Assembly: GCF_025151535.1 (NCBI RefSeq)
Contig: NZ_CP102288.1
Coordinates: forward strand, 1,576,501-1,640,500
From: Segatella copri DSM 18205
GTDB taxonomy: Bacteria; Bacteroidota; Bacteroidia; Bacteroidales; Bacteroidaceae
Reading direction: 5' to 3'
Length of the DNA: 64,000 nucleotides
Shown: piece by piece, positions 35,224-43,194 of the stretch
Layout: every line of letters starts with the position of its first letter
How positions within the stretch are numbered: the first letter of the stretch is position 1
Position numbers and translations under genes: made by a program
The notes under the pieces: model-generated
The model's input: the letters and a program-made list of their open reading frames with translations, nothing else
Database searches by the model: none
Told to the model about the DNA's origin: nothing

Positions 35224-36786
35224 TTATTCTATCACCCAATCCTCTATACTTCGCTGGTTTTCCGAGAAGTTAATACCCACTTTCACAACCTTTCGCCCAT
35301 CATCGGCAAAAGCCTTGGCATAGTTCTTATCGCTGATTTGCGCCATGGCGATGTCGGCAGACTTCTTATATTTCAACTCAAAGATAAAGATACTCTTATC
35401 CGTCTTGAGCACAAGGTCTATTCTTCCATCCGAAGTGGTATGCTCCACCTTCACATCTTCGCCAAGCATGGTGAAGATGGTGAATATCACGGCTTGATAG
35501 TGACGCTCATTATTGTTGATAATCGTATATGGGAACTTATCATAGAATGCCTTCAAATGAGGCATAAAGGCTTCCATGTCATCATTGATGAGCACATTCT
35601 TTTTATAAGCATATACGATAGCATCAAGTTCACCTACCTCTGAAGGGGTATAATATTGGCAAAGGCTTTCCGAAAAACCTTGTCTAACTTCTTGATTAGG
35701 AAAACTAAGGTAATACATACCTAACTGCTTATCATATCCCTTAATCGTAAGATACCCACTTTGGAAAAGGACTGGCACAGGGTCGGTAATCGTCTCAGTA
35801 GGAACATCGAAGCGTTTAGCTCTAGCCCAGATATCATTTAAGTCCATCATATCCAAATTCTTCTGCTGCATCAGTTCTATCAAGAAAGTAGGCGTACCAG
35901 ATGTAAACCAATAGCTATTAAACTCCTTATCATCCAAAGCATTGATAATGCTGTAAGGATTGAAGATATCCTCGCTATTGATACTGAAATGGTAGCCATC
36001 ATAATGCTGCTTGAGTTGCTGCAAGGTCTCCTCATAAGTGAGTCCATTATGCTCAGCCATCTCCTCGATTCCCTCACGGAAATACTGAGTCAATTCACTC
36101 TTGGTAATACCACAACAGCTACTGTATTCATCCTTCAACGTGAGAATCTTGAGATTGTTCAACTCGCTAAAGATGCTGAGCTGACTAAACTTGGAAATGC
36201 CTGTGATGAATACAAAGCGGATGTTTCCCTCTTGTTGCTTCAAAGGGCTGAAGAAATCTCTCATGATGTTGCGGATGGTCTTCTGCAACTCTTCGTCACT
36301 TACAGAATCATGCATAGGTGCGTCATATTCATCGATGAGAACGACAACTTGTTTACCTGTTTGAGCAGCTGCTGCAAGCAAGATGTTCTTAAGACGACCA
36401 CCAAAAGACTTCTCATCTATTGGATTAACCTTTAAACCATATTTTTTCTCTTCTACTTCTAGTATTCCGTTTAGAATTGAATATGTATTCTCCAAACTAT
36501 AATACTTACCACAGCTCAGATCCAGGTGGATGACAGGATATGCCGTCCATTCCTTCTCCATCTGTTCGATGGCAAGTCCCTTGAACAGTTCTTTCTTACC
36601 CTCGAAATAAGCCTGGAGGGTAGATACAAACAAGGATTTTCCGAATCGACGTGGGCGACTCAGAAAATGAAACTTGGCATAATGAGCCAACTGATAGACG
36701 ATAGCCGTCTTGTCAGCATAGAAGTAATTCCCCTTCACGATTTCGGAGAACGTTTGTATTCCCAAAGGATATCTCTTTGAAGCCAT
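35224..36786 (-). CDS. AAA-ATPase-like/PD-(D/E)XK nuclease superfamily protein, copy 2
   Basis: This 520-residue paralogue lies exactly 1801 bases from copy 1 and has the same domains and catalytic residues. Outside the divergent block only a few residues differ (for example SDEELQKT for SDEDIQKT). Inside about 300-410 many do (WARAKRFDVPTETITDP against WVNDDRFDTPTEKLTDP; QYYTPSEVGELDAIV against RYYTAQDMNRYDAIV). The pattern suggests that the block sets specificity or was imported by recombination. Promoter at 36812-36841. Confidence 0.88.
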   Translation of the reverse strand: MASKRYPLGIQTFSEIVKGNYFYADKTAIVYQLAHYAKFHFLSRPRRFGKSLFVSTLQAYFEGKKELFKGLAIEQMEKEWTAYPVIHLDLSCGKYYSLENTYSILNGILEVEEKKYGLKVNPIDEKSFGGRLKNILLAAAAQTGKQVVVLIDEYDAPMHDSVSDEELQKTIRNIMRDFFSPLKQQEGNIRFVFITGISKFSQLSIFSELNNLKILTLKDEYSSCCGITKSELTQYFREGIEEMAEHNGLTYEETLQQLKQHYDGYHFSINSEDIFNPYSIINALDDKEFNSYWFTSGTPTFLIELMQQKNLDMMDLNDIWARAKRFDVPTETITDPVPVLFQSGYLTIKGYDKQLGMYYLSFPNQEVRQGFSESLCQYYTPSEVGELDAIVYAYKKNVLINDDMEAFMPHLKAFYDKFPYTIINNNERHYQAVIFTIFTMLGEDVKVEHTTSDGRIDLVLKTDKSIFIFELKYKKSADIAMAQISDKNYAKAFADDGRKVVKVGINFSENQRSIEDWVIE

Positions 36787-36811
36787 AATCTTACTCTTTA
36801 TAATCTAGGTA

Positions 36812-36841
36812 CAAAGATACAGATAATATTTCAGAAAACAA
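36812..36841 (-). promoter_or_regulatory. Promoter of ATPase copy 2
   Basis: TTG (36841-36839), a 19-base spacer, TATCTTTG (36819-36812), duplicated with the gene. Confidence 0.7.
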
Positions 36842-36928
36842 GTGTTTTTCTGTTTATTAACAATATATCACTGCAAAAATAGAACCGCAATTCAACAAAA
36901 CATGCTTGAAACGGGGCGGTAACTGCCT

Positions 36929-36980
36929 AAAAAACGACCCGCACATTTGAGCATCGTTGAGAGGCTTGGCGGGTTCTAGC
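36929..36980 (-). ncRNA. Candidate small RNA unit (promoter, hairpin, T-tract, no ORF)
   Basis: A consensus promoter (37015-36985) drives about 50 bases that fold as ACCCGC...GCGGGT (36974-36969 with 36942-36937) and end in six T (36934-36929). No ORF follows before the terminator and promoter of ATPase copy 2. The promoter is a near-copy of that of the Abi_2 gene 1.1 kb away, whose leader has a similar hairpin. It may be a small RNA, or a relic of a duplicated Abi leader. Confidence 0.4.
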
Positions 36981-36984
36981 GCTG

Positions 36985-37015
36985 CAAAGATACGAATAAT
37001 TATTGATAATACAAA
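36985..37015 (-). promoter_or_regulatory. Orphan promoter, near-identical to that of the Abi gene
   Basis: TTTG (37015-37012), a 19-base spacer, TATCTTTG (36992-36985). The segment 36981-37030 repeats 38104-38153 with about two differences. Confidence 0.7.
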
Positions 37016-37028
37016 CTTTTGAGCAAGA

Positions 37029-37064
37029 AAAAACAGCCAACCTTCAATAGCATATTTGAAAGTT
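37029..37064. terminator. Bidirectional terminator after the Abi gene
   Basis: AAAAACAGCCAAC (37029-37041) pairs with GTTGGCTGTTTTT (37052-37064), extended inward by CTTCAA/TTGAAAG. It ends the Abi transcript on the minus strand. Confidence 0.88.
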
Positions 37065-37137
37065 GGCTGTTTTTCATTTATAATGTTTCCTGCAAGTTTT
37101 TACTAAGCATAAGCTTACTTGTATTTTATCTATAAAG

Positions 37138-38043
37138 TTATCTCCATAGGGGCTCGGAAATCCAATTTTCAGGGAATCCCATTGCTGCAGGATCTACCTG
37201 TGGATAAGAAACGAGTAAGGATTTGAGCTCATTCTTGAAGTCCAATCCATATCCCATAGAATCAAGCCAATATGCAATACAACAGGCTATAGCATATACT
37301 TTGTTCGCATCAACACCTTCTATGTTCACCCATGCACCACGCAAAGAGGCATTCATTTGTGGAGCATTGGAGAGATAACGATTCCAAAGTCGTGAGTGAT
37401 GAGCGCAACAGTTTCTTAGGACAGTTACACTACGCATCCAACTTTCCAACACCTCATGCTGTGGAAGATTGAACTGACGAGCTACACGCTTCTTCAACTT
37501 CTTGTCACCGAAATTGTAATAGAGTTTTGAAAGCGTACCGAAAGATGCCAGTTCAAGCGTTTTCCATGCAGGAGGGAATATCGGCTTGTCATAGTTGCGC
37601 CTATGTTCCTTGATAAAGTCCTCTTTACAACGCTGAAGCTCTCGGTCTATGGAGTTCATATTCTCAATAAACTTGTGCTCATCGTCAGCAAGGCTTGTAT
37701 CAAAGAACCAAAATGGTCCATGTGCCAAAGAGAACTCTTGTATAATCTTTGTGCGCAAAGCAATCTCTAATCGTTGAACAGCCTTGAACATCAAATCTCT
37801 CAACTCTATATCAAAGTTATAGAGAGCTACGGCATCTTCAAATCTACTATTAGGCTTAAACTGATGTGTAGTCTTGTCTTCCTCCATAGGACGAAGGTAT
37901 TGAACAAAACGAAAATAGCTGACCTCACCAAGAAATTTTTCAGCCTTGGATGAATCAGCAATATTTAAGCCTCTACTTTTTAGTAGTTCTATTTGTTCCG
38001 AAATAGAAAGAGCCTGCTTAGTGTATAATCTTAATGTACCCAT
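37138..38043 (-). CDS. Abi_2-family abortive-infection-like protein (AbiD/AbiF type)
   Basis: The 301-residue product matches the Abi_2 family: an N-terminal LSISEQIELLKSRGLNI, the central FRFVQYLRP, YNFDIELRDLMFKAVQRLE, and the C-terminal LRNCCAHHSRLWNR, which supplies an HEPN-type R-x4-H motif (R210, H215). HEPN proteins are often RNases, and Abi_2 members give phage-induced growth arrest. The ATG at 38043 is chosen because the promoter (38137-38107) and leader hairpin lie upstream and the extra N-terminal codons do not resemble the family. Confidence 0.85.
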   Translation of the reverse strand: MGTLRLYTKQALSISEQIELLKSRGLNIADSSKAEKFLGEVSYFRFVQYLRPMEEDKTTHQFKPNSRFEDAVALYNFDIELRDLMFKAVQRLEIALRTKIIQEFSLAHGPFWFFDTSLADDEHKFIENMNSIDRELQRCKEDFIKEHRRNYDKPIFPPAWKTLELASFGTLSKLYYNFGDKKLKKRVARQFNLPQHEVLESWMRSVTVLRNCCAHHSRLWNRYLSNAPQMNASLRGAWVNIEGVDANKVYAIACCIAYWLDSMGYGLDFKNELKSLLVSYPQVDPAAMGFPENWISEPLWR

Positions 38044-38054
38044 AAAAAGCAAAA

Positions 38055-38137
38055 GACCCGCCCTGGTTCGCTGTTCAAATGGGAAGCGTGGCGGATTCTG
38101 TTGCTGCAAAGATACGAATAATCTTTGATAATACAAA
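38055..38137 (-). promoter_or_regulatory. Promoter and hairpin leader of the Abi gene
   Basis: TTTG (38137-38134), 19 bases and TATCTTTG (38114-38107) precede a leader in which ATCCGCC (38096-38090) pairs with GGCGGGT (38062-38056), followed by CTTTTGCTTTTT. That is terminator-like and sits directly before the ATG, so attenuation is possible. Confidence 0.6.
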
Positions 38138-38269
38138 CTTTTGAGCAAGAAAATTCACGCAAAAGTAAATTTCTTTGATATATTTGTATTTAAGAATGTT
38201 AAATCAGACCATAAAAACACATTTTGTCTATAAAAAAAGAAAGAATATGAGATAAAAATGTTACCTTTG

Positions 38270-38598
38270 TAACGTTTATACCCATACCGAAAGCCTCGAG
38301 GGGCAGAGGTTGGGCAGACATATACATAATAAAAGGCGTATCTGACGCTTTGGTTTTGACGATTCGTGAACTTCGCAAACTCATTTGTCAGTCAAGAACA
38401 AAGCAACAAGGAACGTCTCATGGGTGTATTGTATACAGCCCTCATTGGCTTCGGTTGCATTTCGCATTCGTTGCAAAAAGGGTATTTATATACTTACACA
38501 TACGTGGGGCTTTCGGCGTTGCTCGTTTCGGACTGACAGGGCAATGCGAAGGCCTACGAATCGTGGAACGAGTGACAGACTGGCTCCACGTTTTTTTA
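38270..38598 (+). ncRNA. Candidate structured RNA or leader before the exported-protein operon
   Basis: The segment has many stems: CTTTGGTTTTGAC (38348-38360) pairs with GTCAAGAACAAAG (38391-38403) allowing G-U; AGCCTC/GAGGTT pairs near 38300; GGGTGTAT pairs with ATACAGCCC near 38420-38440; AACGAG closes over CTCGTT. The outer pair ACGTGGGGC (38502-38510) with GCTCCACGT (38583-38591) is followed by seven T, a terminator. TACCTTTG at 38262-38269 could be its -7 box. Open frames here look spurious. Similar sequence seems to recur in Bacteroidota genomes from memory only. The operon starts 72 bases later. Confidence 0.55.
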
Positions 38599-38669
38599 TT
38601 TTGTATATCCGCCAATTAAAAAATAACCCTGCTGTGGTAGCCAGGCAGCCATCTTAATAATAATACAAG

Positions 38670-39212
38670 ATGAAAAGATTTTTATTCGTTACCGCAGCAT
38701 TGCTCGCAATGTCGGTATCTTTCTGTTTCGGTCAGTCCAAAGAGGACATTAAGGCTAGTATTGAACGTTGTGCAAAATTGGAGAAACTTTGCTCTAAACA
38801 GCCAAAGCAAACAGGAATTGCAGATGTTGACACCTATGTACAGGGAGTTTACAATGCAGCCATCAGTTCCGCAGCATCATCAGCTTTACTTCAAGACCTT
38901 TATTATCGTCAGATTGGCGAAACAAAGGATGGTGTTACAGACGTAACCATCAAGAAGCCTACCGTAGAGGAACTTGTCGCATTAGGCACAACTCTAACAG
39001 CAGAAGGTGTTTCTATCGCTGAGGCGGGGAAAGGTGCAGAAGCTGCAACCAAGGCATCTTCTACTAACAAAAATCCAATGAAAGTAGCTAAGATAGCATC
39101 AGCTCTAGCCTTTACAAAAGATGCTTACCCTGTCTTGCTTGAAGAATCAAAGGCAAAGGTCGCTGCCATCAAGCAGATGATTGAAACAGCAAAAACTGCA
39201 AAGAATCTGTAA
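38670..39212 (+). CDS. Exported protein of unknown function, first gene of operon
   Basis: The 180-residue product has a clear signal peptide (MKRFLFVTAALLAMSVSFCFGQS) and a mature part made of helices rich in Ala and Lys, with VDTYVQGVYNAAISS and a stretch GAEAATKASS. I do not recognise a named family. It is presumably periplasmic. Its stop codon overlaps the next start (TAATG at 39210-39214), so the two are translationally coupled. It follows the candidate structured RNA. Confidence 0.75.
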   Translation: MKRFLFVTAALLAMSVSFCFGQSKEDIKASIERCAKLEKLCSKQPKQTGIADVDTYVQGVYNAAISSAASSALLQDLYYRQIGETKDGVTDVTIKKPTVEELVALGTTLTAEGVSIAEAGKGAEAATKASSTNKNPMKVAKIASALAFTKDAYPVLLEESKAKVAAIKQMIETAKTAKNL

Positions 39213-40045
39213 TGGGAAATTTTCGTATTTTATATGCGGTCATACTTGCGTGTATCCTTTGTGGGTATACGCAAGTTTCCTTAGCAGCCGATGACCGCCC
39301 TGTCATAGGCGTAACTCAGTTTACCTGCGATGAAGAGAGTCCTTACACAGGACTTATAACAGAGAAAGTTGTGGAAATGTTGACTAACACTCACCGTTTT
39401 GTTGTTGTTGACAGAACAAGTCGCGATAAAGTAATGGATGAGCTTGAACTACAGAAGAGCGAGGCTTTTCTCGACAGCCATAATCTTGCAGAACAAGGTG
39501 CGGCTGTTGCTGCCGAGCAATTGGTAACAGGTCATATTGTCAAGATTCCAGTTTATCGCATGAAGAACGGTGACGGAAGTACACGTGGCTATAAAGCGAG
39601 TGTAGCATTTCAGTTGAAAGTTGTTGACGTAGAGACAGGCGTAAGCAATGAGGCGCAGAGTTTTGATGGAAAATGCAGTAAGGAAATGCTGTCGCCAGAG
39701 AGTGCCGTTACAGTAGCCATGCAAAGCTTACAGTCCGATATCTACGAATATTTCCGTATCAATTTTCCTGTCAAAGGAAAAGTCTTGAAGACGATAGGTA
39801 AAAGCACGATACTTCTCAATGTTGGCAAGGAAGCCGGAATCAAGGTCGGCGATATGTTTACGATAGAATCAGTAGAGATGCTTGACGGCAAACCGTATCC
39901 GTCAGAACTCGGGAAGGCCAAGGTGACAAAACTATCAGGAGAGTCATTCGCCGAATGCAGCGTGTCAAGCAAAATCATTACCGCTATTGAAAATAGTAAA
40001 GCTTCTCACAATTTAATTCGTTGTAACCTAATTATCAAGAAATGA
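39212..40045 (+). CDS. CsgG/LpoB-like exported protein with C-terminal FlgT-like segment
   Basis: The 277-residue protein has a signal peptide (cleaved near SLAADD) and then IGVTQFTCDEESPYTGLITE, VVEMLTNTHRFVVVDRTSRD and AEQLVTGHIVKI, the core pattern of the CsgG family, whose members build outer-membrane secretion channels or bind outer-membrane machinery. Residues about 190-250 (GKVLKTIGKSTILLNVGKEA, GIKVGDMFTI) resemble FlgT-type C-terminal domains. There is no lipobox Cys, unlike CsgG itself. The start overlaps the previous stop, and the end overlaps the next start by ATGA. Confidence 0.7.
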   Translation: MGNFRILYAVILACILCGYTQVSLAADDRPVIGVTQFTCDEESPYTGLITEKVVEMLTNTHRFVVVDRTSRDKVMDELELQKSEAFLDSHNLAEQGAAVAAEQLVTGHIVKIPVYRMKNGDGSTRGYKASVAFQLKVVDVETGVSNEAQSFDGKCSKEMLSPESAVTVAMQSLQSDIYEYFRINFPVKGKVLKTIGKSTILLNVGKEAGIKVGDMFTIESVEMLDGKPYPSELGKAKVTKLSGESFAECSVSSKIITAIENSKASHNLIRCNLIIKK

Positions 40046-40935
40046 GTATGAAAAAAATTGTAACAATACTATTGGGGCTGTGTGCGTTCTGCTGCACATG
40101 GGCACAAAGCATAGAGTCTCAAGTTACTCCTTTACCTACGGCACGACCAAAGATTATGGTCATACCATATACAACGCAAGGTGAAGACATACGTACCGTT
40201 TTGGAGAATGACGTGAATAAGCGTATTGCCTTGACCAAGATAAAGGAAGCATTCGACCAAAGGGGGTATACAACAGTTGATTTTTTTGCCAAGTTAAAAG
40301 CCTTGTCAAAAGCAACCGCATTAGGCAATACCCAACAACAGGATGTCAAGACTATGATTATACAACAGTCTGGTGCAGATGTTTATGTCGAAGCGGAAAT
40401 AAGCCTGTTGGAATCTCCTTCTGGCAATGCCATGAAAGTAATCCTGTCTGGTTATGAAACATCTACTGCAAATTCGCTTTCCAATGCTGTGTGCGAAAGT
40501 GGTAAGTTTTACACCGATGACTATGGTAAACTTACATCAAGAGCTGTCGAGATAGGGATGGACAAATTCTTGAACACCATGCAGGAAAAACTGATGGACA
40601 TAGCTGAAAACGGACAATCCATAGCGGTAACTGTCGGCATTGACGAGACATCATCTCGCTCTATGTCGCAAGAGGTTGGCGCTGACGGTCTTGCTTTGTC
40701 CGATGCATTAGAAATGTGGGTAGAAGAAAATGCTTATAAAGGCAATTACCATATACAGGGAACAACCGACAAGCAGATGCTCTTCGACGATATTCGCATA
40801 CCGCTAAAAGACGAGAACGGAAGAACATATAATATCAATAAGTTTGGATTGAAGCTGCTGACATTTTTCAAGAATCTTGGAATCAAGATTGAGAGAACTA
40901 CAAGCAACAATATGCTGATTGTAACCATTAAATAA
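40042..40935 (+). CDS. DUF6175-like exported protein
   Basis: The 297-residue product has a signal peptide (MSMKKIVTILLGLCAFCCTWAQS) followed by RPKIMVIPYTTQGEDIRTVL and KIKEAFDQRGYTTVDF, which I associate with DUF6175. A middle SGADVYVEAEISLLESPSG suggests a beta-rich fold similar to the CsgG neighbour. Function is unknown; its context suggests a shared periplasmic or outer-membrane complex. It is coupled to the preceding gene by a four-base overlap. Confidence 0.65.
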   Translation: MSMKKIVTILLGLCAFCCTWAQSIESQVTPLPTARPKIMVIPYTTQGEDIRTVLENDVNKRIALTKIKEAFDQRGYTTVDFFAKLKALSKATALGNTQQQDVKTMIIQQSGADVYVEAEISLLESPSGNAMKVILSGYETSTANSLSNAVCESGKFYTDDYGKLTSRAVEIGMDKFLNTMQEKLMDIAENGQSIAVTVGIDETSSRSMSQEVGADGLALSDALEMWVEENAYKGNYHIQGTTDKQMLFDDIRIPLKDENGRTYNINKFGLKLLTFFKNLGIKIERTTSNNMLIVTIK

Positions 40936-40949
40936 CAGGAGGGTAGATT

Positions 40950-41861
40950 ATGAGAAAAGTATTGCTTACAATGATAATCTTGCTGACCTCTTATGCAACT
41001 ATTTTCGCACAAGGAATAGAAATAGCTTTTGCACTTCCTGTTGGTAATTGTCAATTAAGTGATAATACTGCAAAGATGCTAAGGAGCAAGTTCTTGCCAG
41101 CCATGACAGAAAGTGGAGTTGAAACAGCCGAAGTAAGTACCATTGCCATAAAGCCAGAGATTAGTTTCGTTAATAAACAAGTTGTTGAAGGCGGTATGAG
41201 GAATATACATACAAGCGACATACAATTCAATTTTGTCTGTACCAATCTTGCCACAAGTACAACTTTTGCAAGTTGTGTCGTTACAGTACGTGGAGAAGGA
41301 TTCTCTGATGATGACGCAATAAAAAATGCCATTTCTAAATTGTCTGCCCAAGACAAACGTCTAACAGACTTTGTGAATAAGGCAAAAGACAAAATCATAG
41401 ATTACTATCAGCACAATCTAAATTCTGTTATATCACGTGCTCGCACTTTCGCCAATATTCAACAATATGGCGAGGGACTGGCTCTGTTATTTTCTTGTCC
41501 TGCGACAATCTCTGGTTACACAAAAATCAATGACGAGATAACTACAATTTATCGTCAATACCAAACGCAGGAATGCAATAATGTCATCCAGAAAGCTCGG
41601 GCAGAATTCTCTAATGGTAATTTTGATGCGGCAGTCGAATATCTACAACAAATAGATATGACAAGCTCTTGTGCTGCTGAAGCTAAACAACTATGCATGC
41701 AAATCAAGCAAACTAAAGATGCAGAAACTCGCCGGGCAGTTGAACTCATCGAAAGACAATCACAACGTGAGACGGATCTTGAAAAAACAAGAATAAAAGC
41801 GGCACGTGATGTAGCTGTTGCTTATTGTAAAAGAAGAAGAGATGTGTATTTTATTTGGTAA
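40950..41861 (+). CDS. Exported protein of unknown function, last gene of operon
   Basis: The 303-residue product has a signal peptide (MRKVLLTMIILLTSYATIFAQG). Then comes a beta-rich region (about 25-135), a TPR-like helical region (NNVIQKARAEFSNGNFDAAV, YLQQIDMTSSCAAEAKQLC) and a charged coiled-coil-like end. The last residues, AYCKRRRDVYFIW, look abrupt, so a C-terminal frameshift or truncation is possible. It starts 14 bases after the previous gene and is followed by an inverted repeat (41912-42004) and a terminator. Confidence 0.7.
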   Translation: MRKVLLTMIILLTSYATIFAQGIEIAFALPVGNCQLSDNTAKMLRSKFLPAMTESGVETAEVSTIAIKPEISFVNKQVVEGGMRNIHTSDIQFNFVCTNLATSTTFASCVVTVRGEGFSDDDAIKNAISKLSAQDKRLTDFVNKAKDKIIDYYQHNLNSVISRARTFANIQQYGEGLALLFSCPATISGYTKINDEITTIYRQYQTQECNNVIQKARAEFSNGNFDAAVEYLQQIDMTSSCAAEAKQLCMQIKQTKDAETRRAVELIERQSQRETDLEKTRIKAARDVAVAYCKRRRDVYFIW

Positions 41862-42031
41862 CATTATTTGTGTATTCGATTAGATGTGAGCAACCTATAT
41901 GATTTCTCTTGCGAATCACTATTCACACAGTTCTCTTTCTTCACACTGCTCGCATAGCTCACACTCATCTCACTATTCAAGTCATTACTAAGGATAGTGA
42001 TTCGTTGACTATTGCGAATTGTAAAATAATT

Positions 42032-42064
42032 AGGGAGGAGCGTGTTCGAAATACGCTCCTCCCT
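42032..42064 (+). terminator. Terminator of the exported-protein operon
   Basis: AGGGAGGAGCGT (42032-42043) pairs perfectly with ACGCTCCTCCCT (42053-42064). The T-run is short (TTAAT). Upstream, CGAATCACTAT (41912-41922) and ATAGTGATTCG (41994-42004) form a wider inverted repeat. Confidence 0.75.
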
Positions 42065-42116
42065 TAATCAAAAAAAAGACGGCTTGTTATCTCAACGTAT
42101 TTACCATAACCAGTTA

Positions 42117-42395
42117 TTATTTAGTATGACGTATTCTCTGTGCCCTCTTCTCATCCTTTCTCATCAAATAAGGAGATGGAGGAAGTTCTGGAAGCACATC
42201 ATTGATGGCATCAATCTGACCCACCACCTTCAGCAAGAGGAGAAAAGTGGAAAGCGAAAGATTGCCCGCTGTACCATTCTCAAACTTGTGGATGGTGGTC
42301 AAGCCAAGCCCAGTAAACTCGGCAACCTCCTTCTGGGTGAGAGTCGCTTACAAATGACGCAGATTCACCCCTCCCTTTACCCCTCGCACATAAAT
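42117..42395 (-). pseudogene. Broken XRE-family helix-turn-helix gene
   Basis: The frame reads ATLTQKEVAEFTGLGLTTIH, then KFENGTAGNLSLSTFLLLLK and KVVGQIDAINDVLPELPPSP, a HipB/XRE-like HTH and linker. A TAA codon at 42350-42348 interrupts the frame just before ATLTQKEV, and no start codon lies downstream of it. Codons upstream of the stop no longer resemble the family. The left boundary of the remnant is approximate. Confidence 0.65.
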
Positions 42396-42484
42396 GCTTT
42401 TTCTTGAAAAAAGTCTCAAAGTATCATTATTTGCAAATATATCACTGATACATAATGAATTACAAAATGATACTTCCAAATATA

Positions 42485-42996
42485 TTTACAAAGAAGTATC
42501 ATAGAAGTATCATAAATTCAATAGAAGTATCATTAAATCACCATGATGCATCATAAAAAAACACGAAATTATAGTCAACTAAATATAGAAAAAAAACAAT
42601 TTGCTTGCTCAAAATAGTGCCCCAAAATTACCCCACGAAATGGGCATTCAATGCCCGCAGTACGGGCAATGAGTACCCAACACTTGGTCTATCGATACCC
42701 GTCACTTGATCCCTTAGTGCCCGTGTGAGGGGCACTAAGAGACCAACCTATGTGCTTATTACTAACTACAGTTGTCTGTGTTTTCCATCTTATTCCTAGT
42801 TAATATTGGCATACTTTATAAACTAGAAAGGTAGACACTATCAATTTTATAAAACTGAAATACTAGACATTTCTTAGTTTTTGTGCCTGTATTTCTAGAC
42901 ATAAATCCTCAAAAAAGGCTTTTTTGCAAGCAACTTACCTGAATTTCATGATACTTCTATTGAATTTATGATACTTCTATGATACTTCTTTGTAAA
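42485..42996. repeat. 512-bp element with perfect 49-bp inverted ends
   Basis: The arms 42485-42533 and 42948-42996 are exact reverse complements over 49 bases. Each holds three copies of AGAAGTATCAT. The 414-base interior has no credible ORF but contains CTTAGTGCCC...GGGCACTAAG and GCCCG...CGGGC hairpins. It could be a MITE-like element, an invertible segment or a multi-site binding region. No recombinase is adjacent. 42351-42484 and 42997-43194 hold nothing else recognisable apart from an inverted ATGATACTTC copy at 42468. Confidence 0.85.
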
Positions 42997-43194
42997 ATAA
43001 ACAGAAAAGTCTCATTTTTATAAACCATTATATATCAATCGTATACATCGGTTTTATCCACAAATAATGAGACTTTGAGACTTTTTCCGAGAAAAAAACT
43101 TTTATGTGCACGAAAGAAAAGGAAAGAAGAAAGCAGTAATTATAAAAGAAAAAAGCAGCAATGGCTACTACTCCATTGCTGCTTATTTTATATT

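Noticed and set aside
33423..36786. Insertion sequence carrying the duplicated genes
   Set aside because: The products are ATPase/nuclease-like rather than transposases, and the repeat edges are terminator hairpins rather than terminal inverted repeats with target duplications.
38350..38657. Two open frames of 89-90 codons on the plus strand
   Set aside because: They lie over strong RNA stems and a terminator, overlap each other in different frames and have unnatural residue content; a structured RNA explains the region better.
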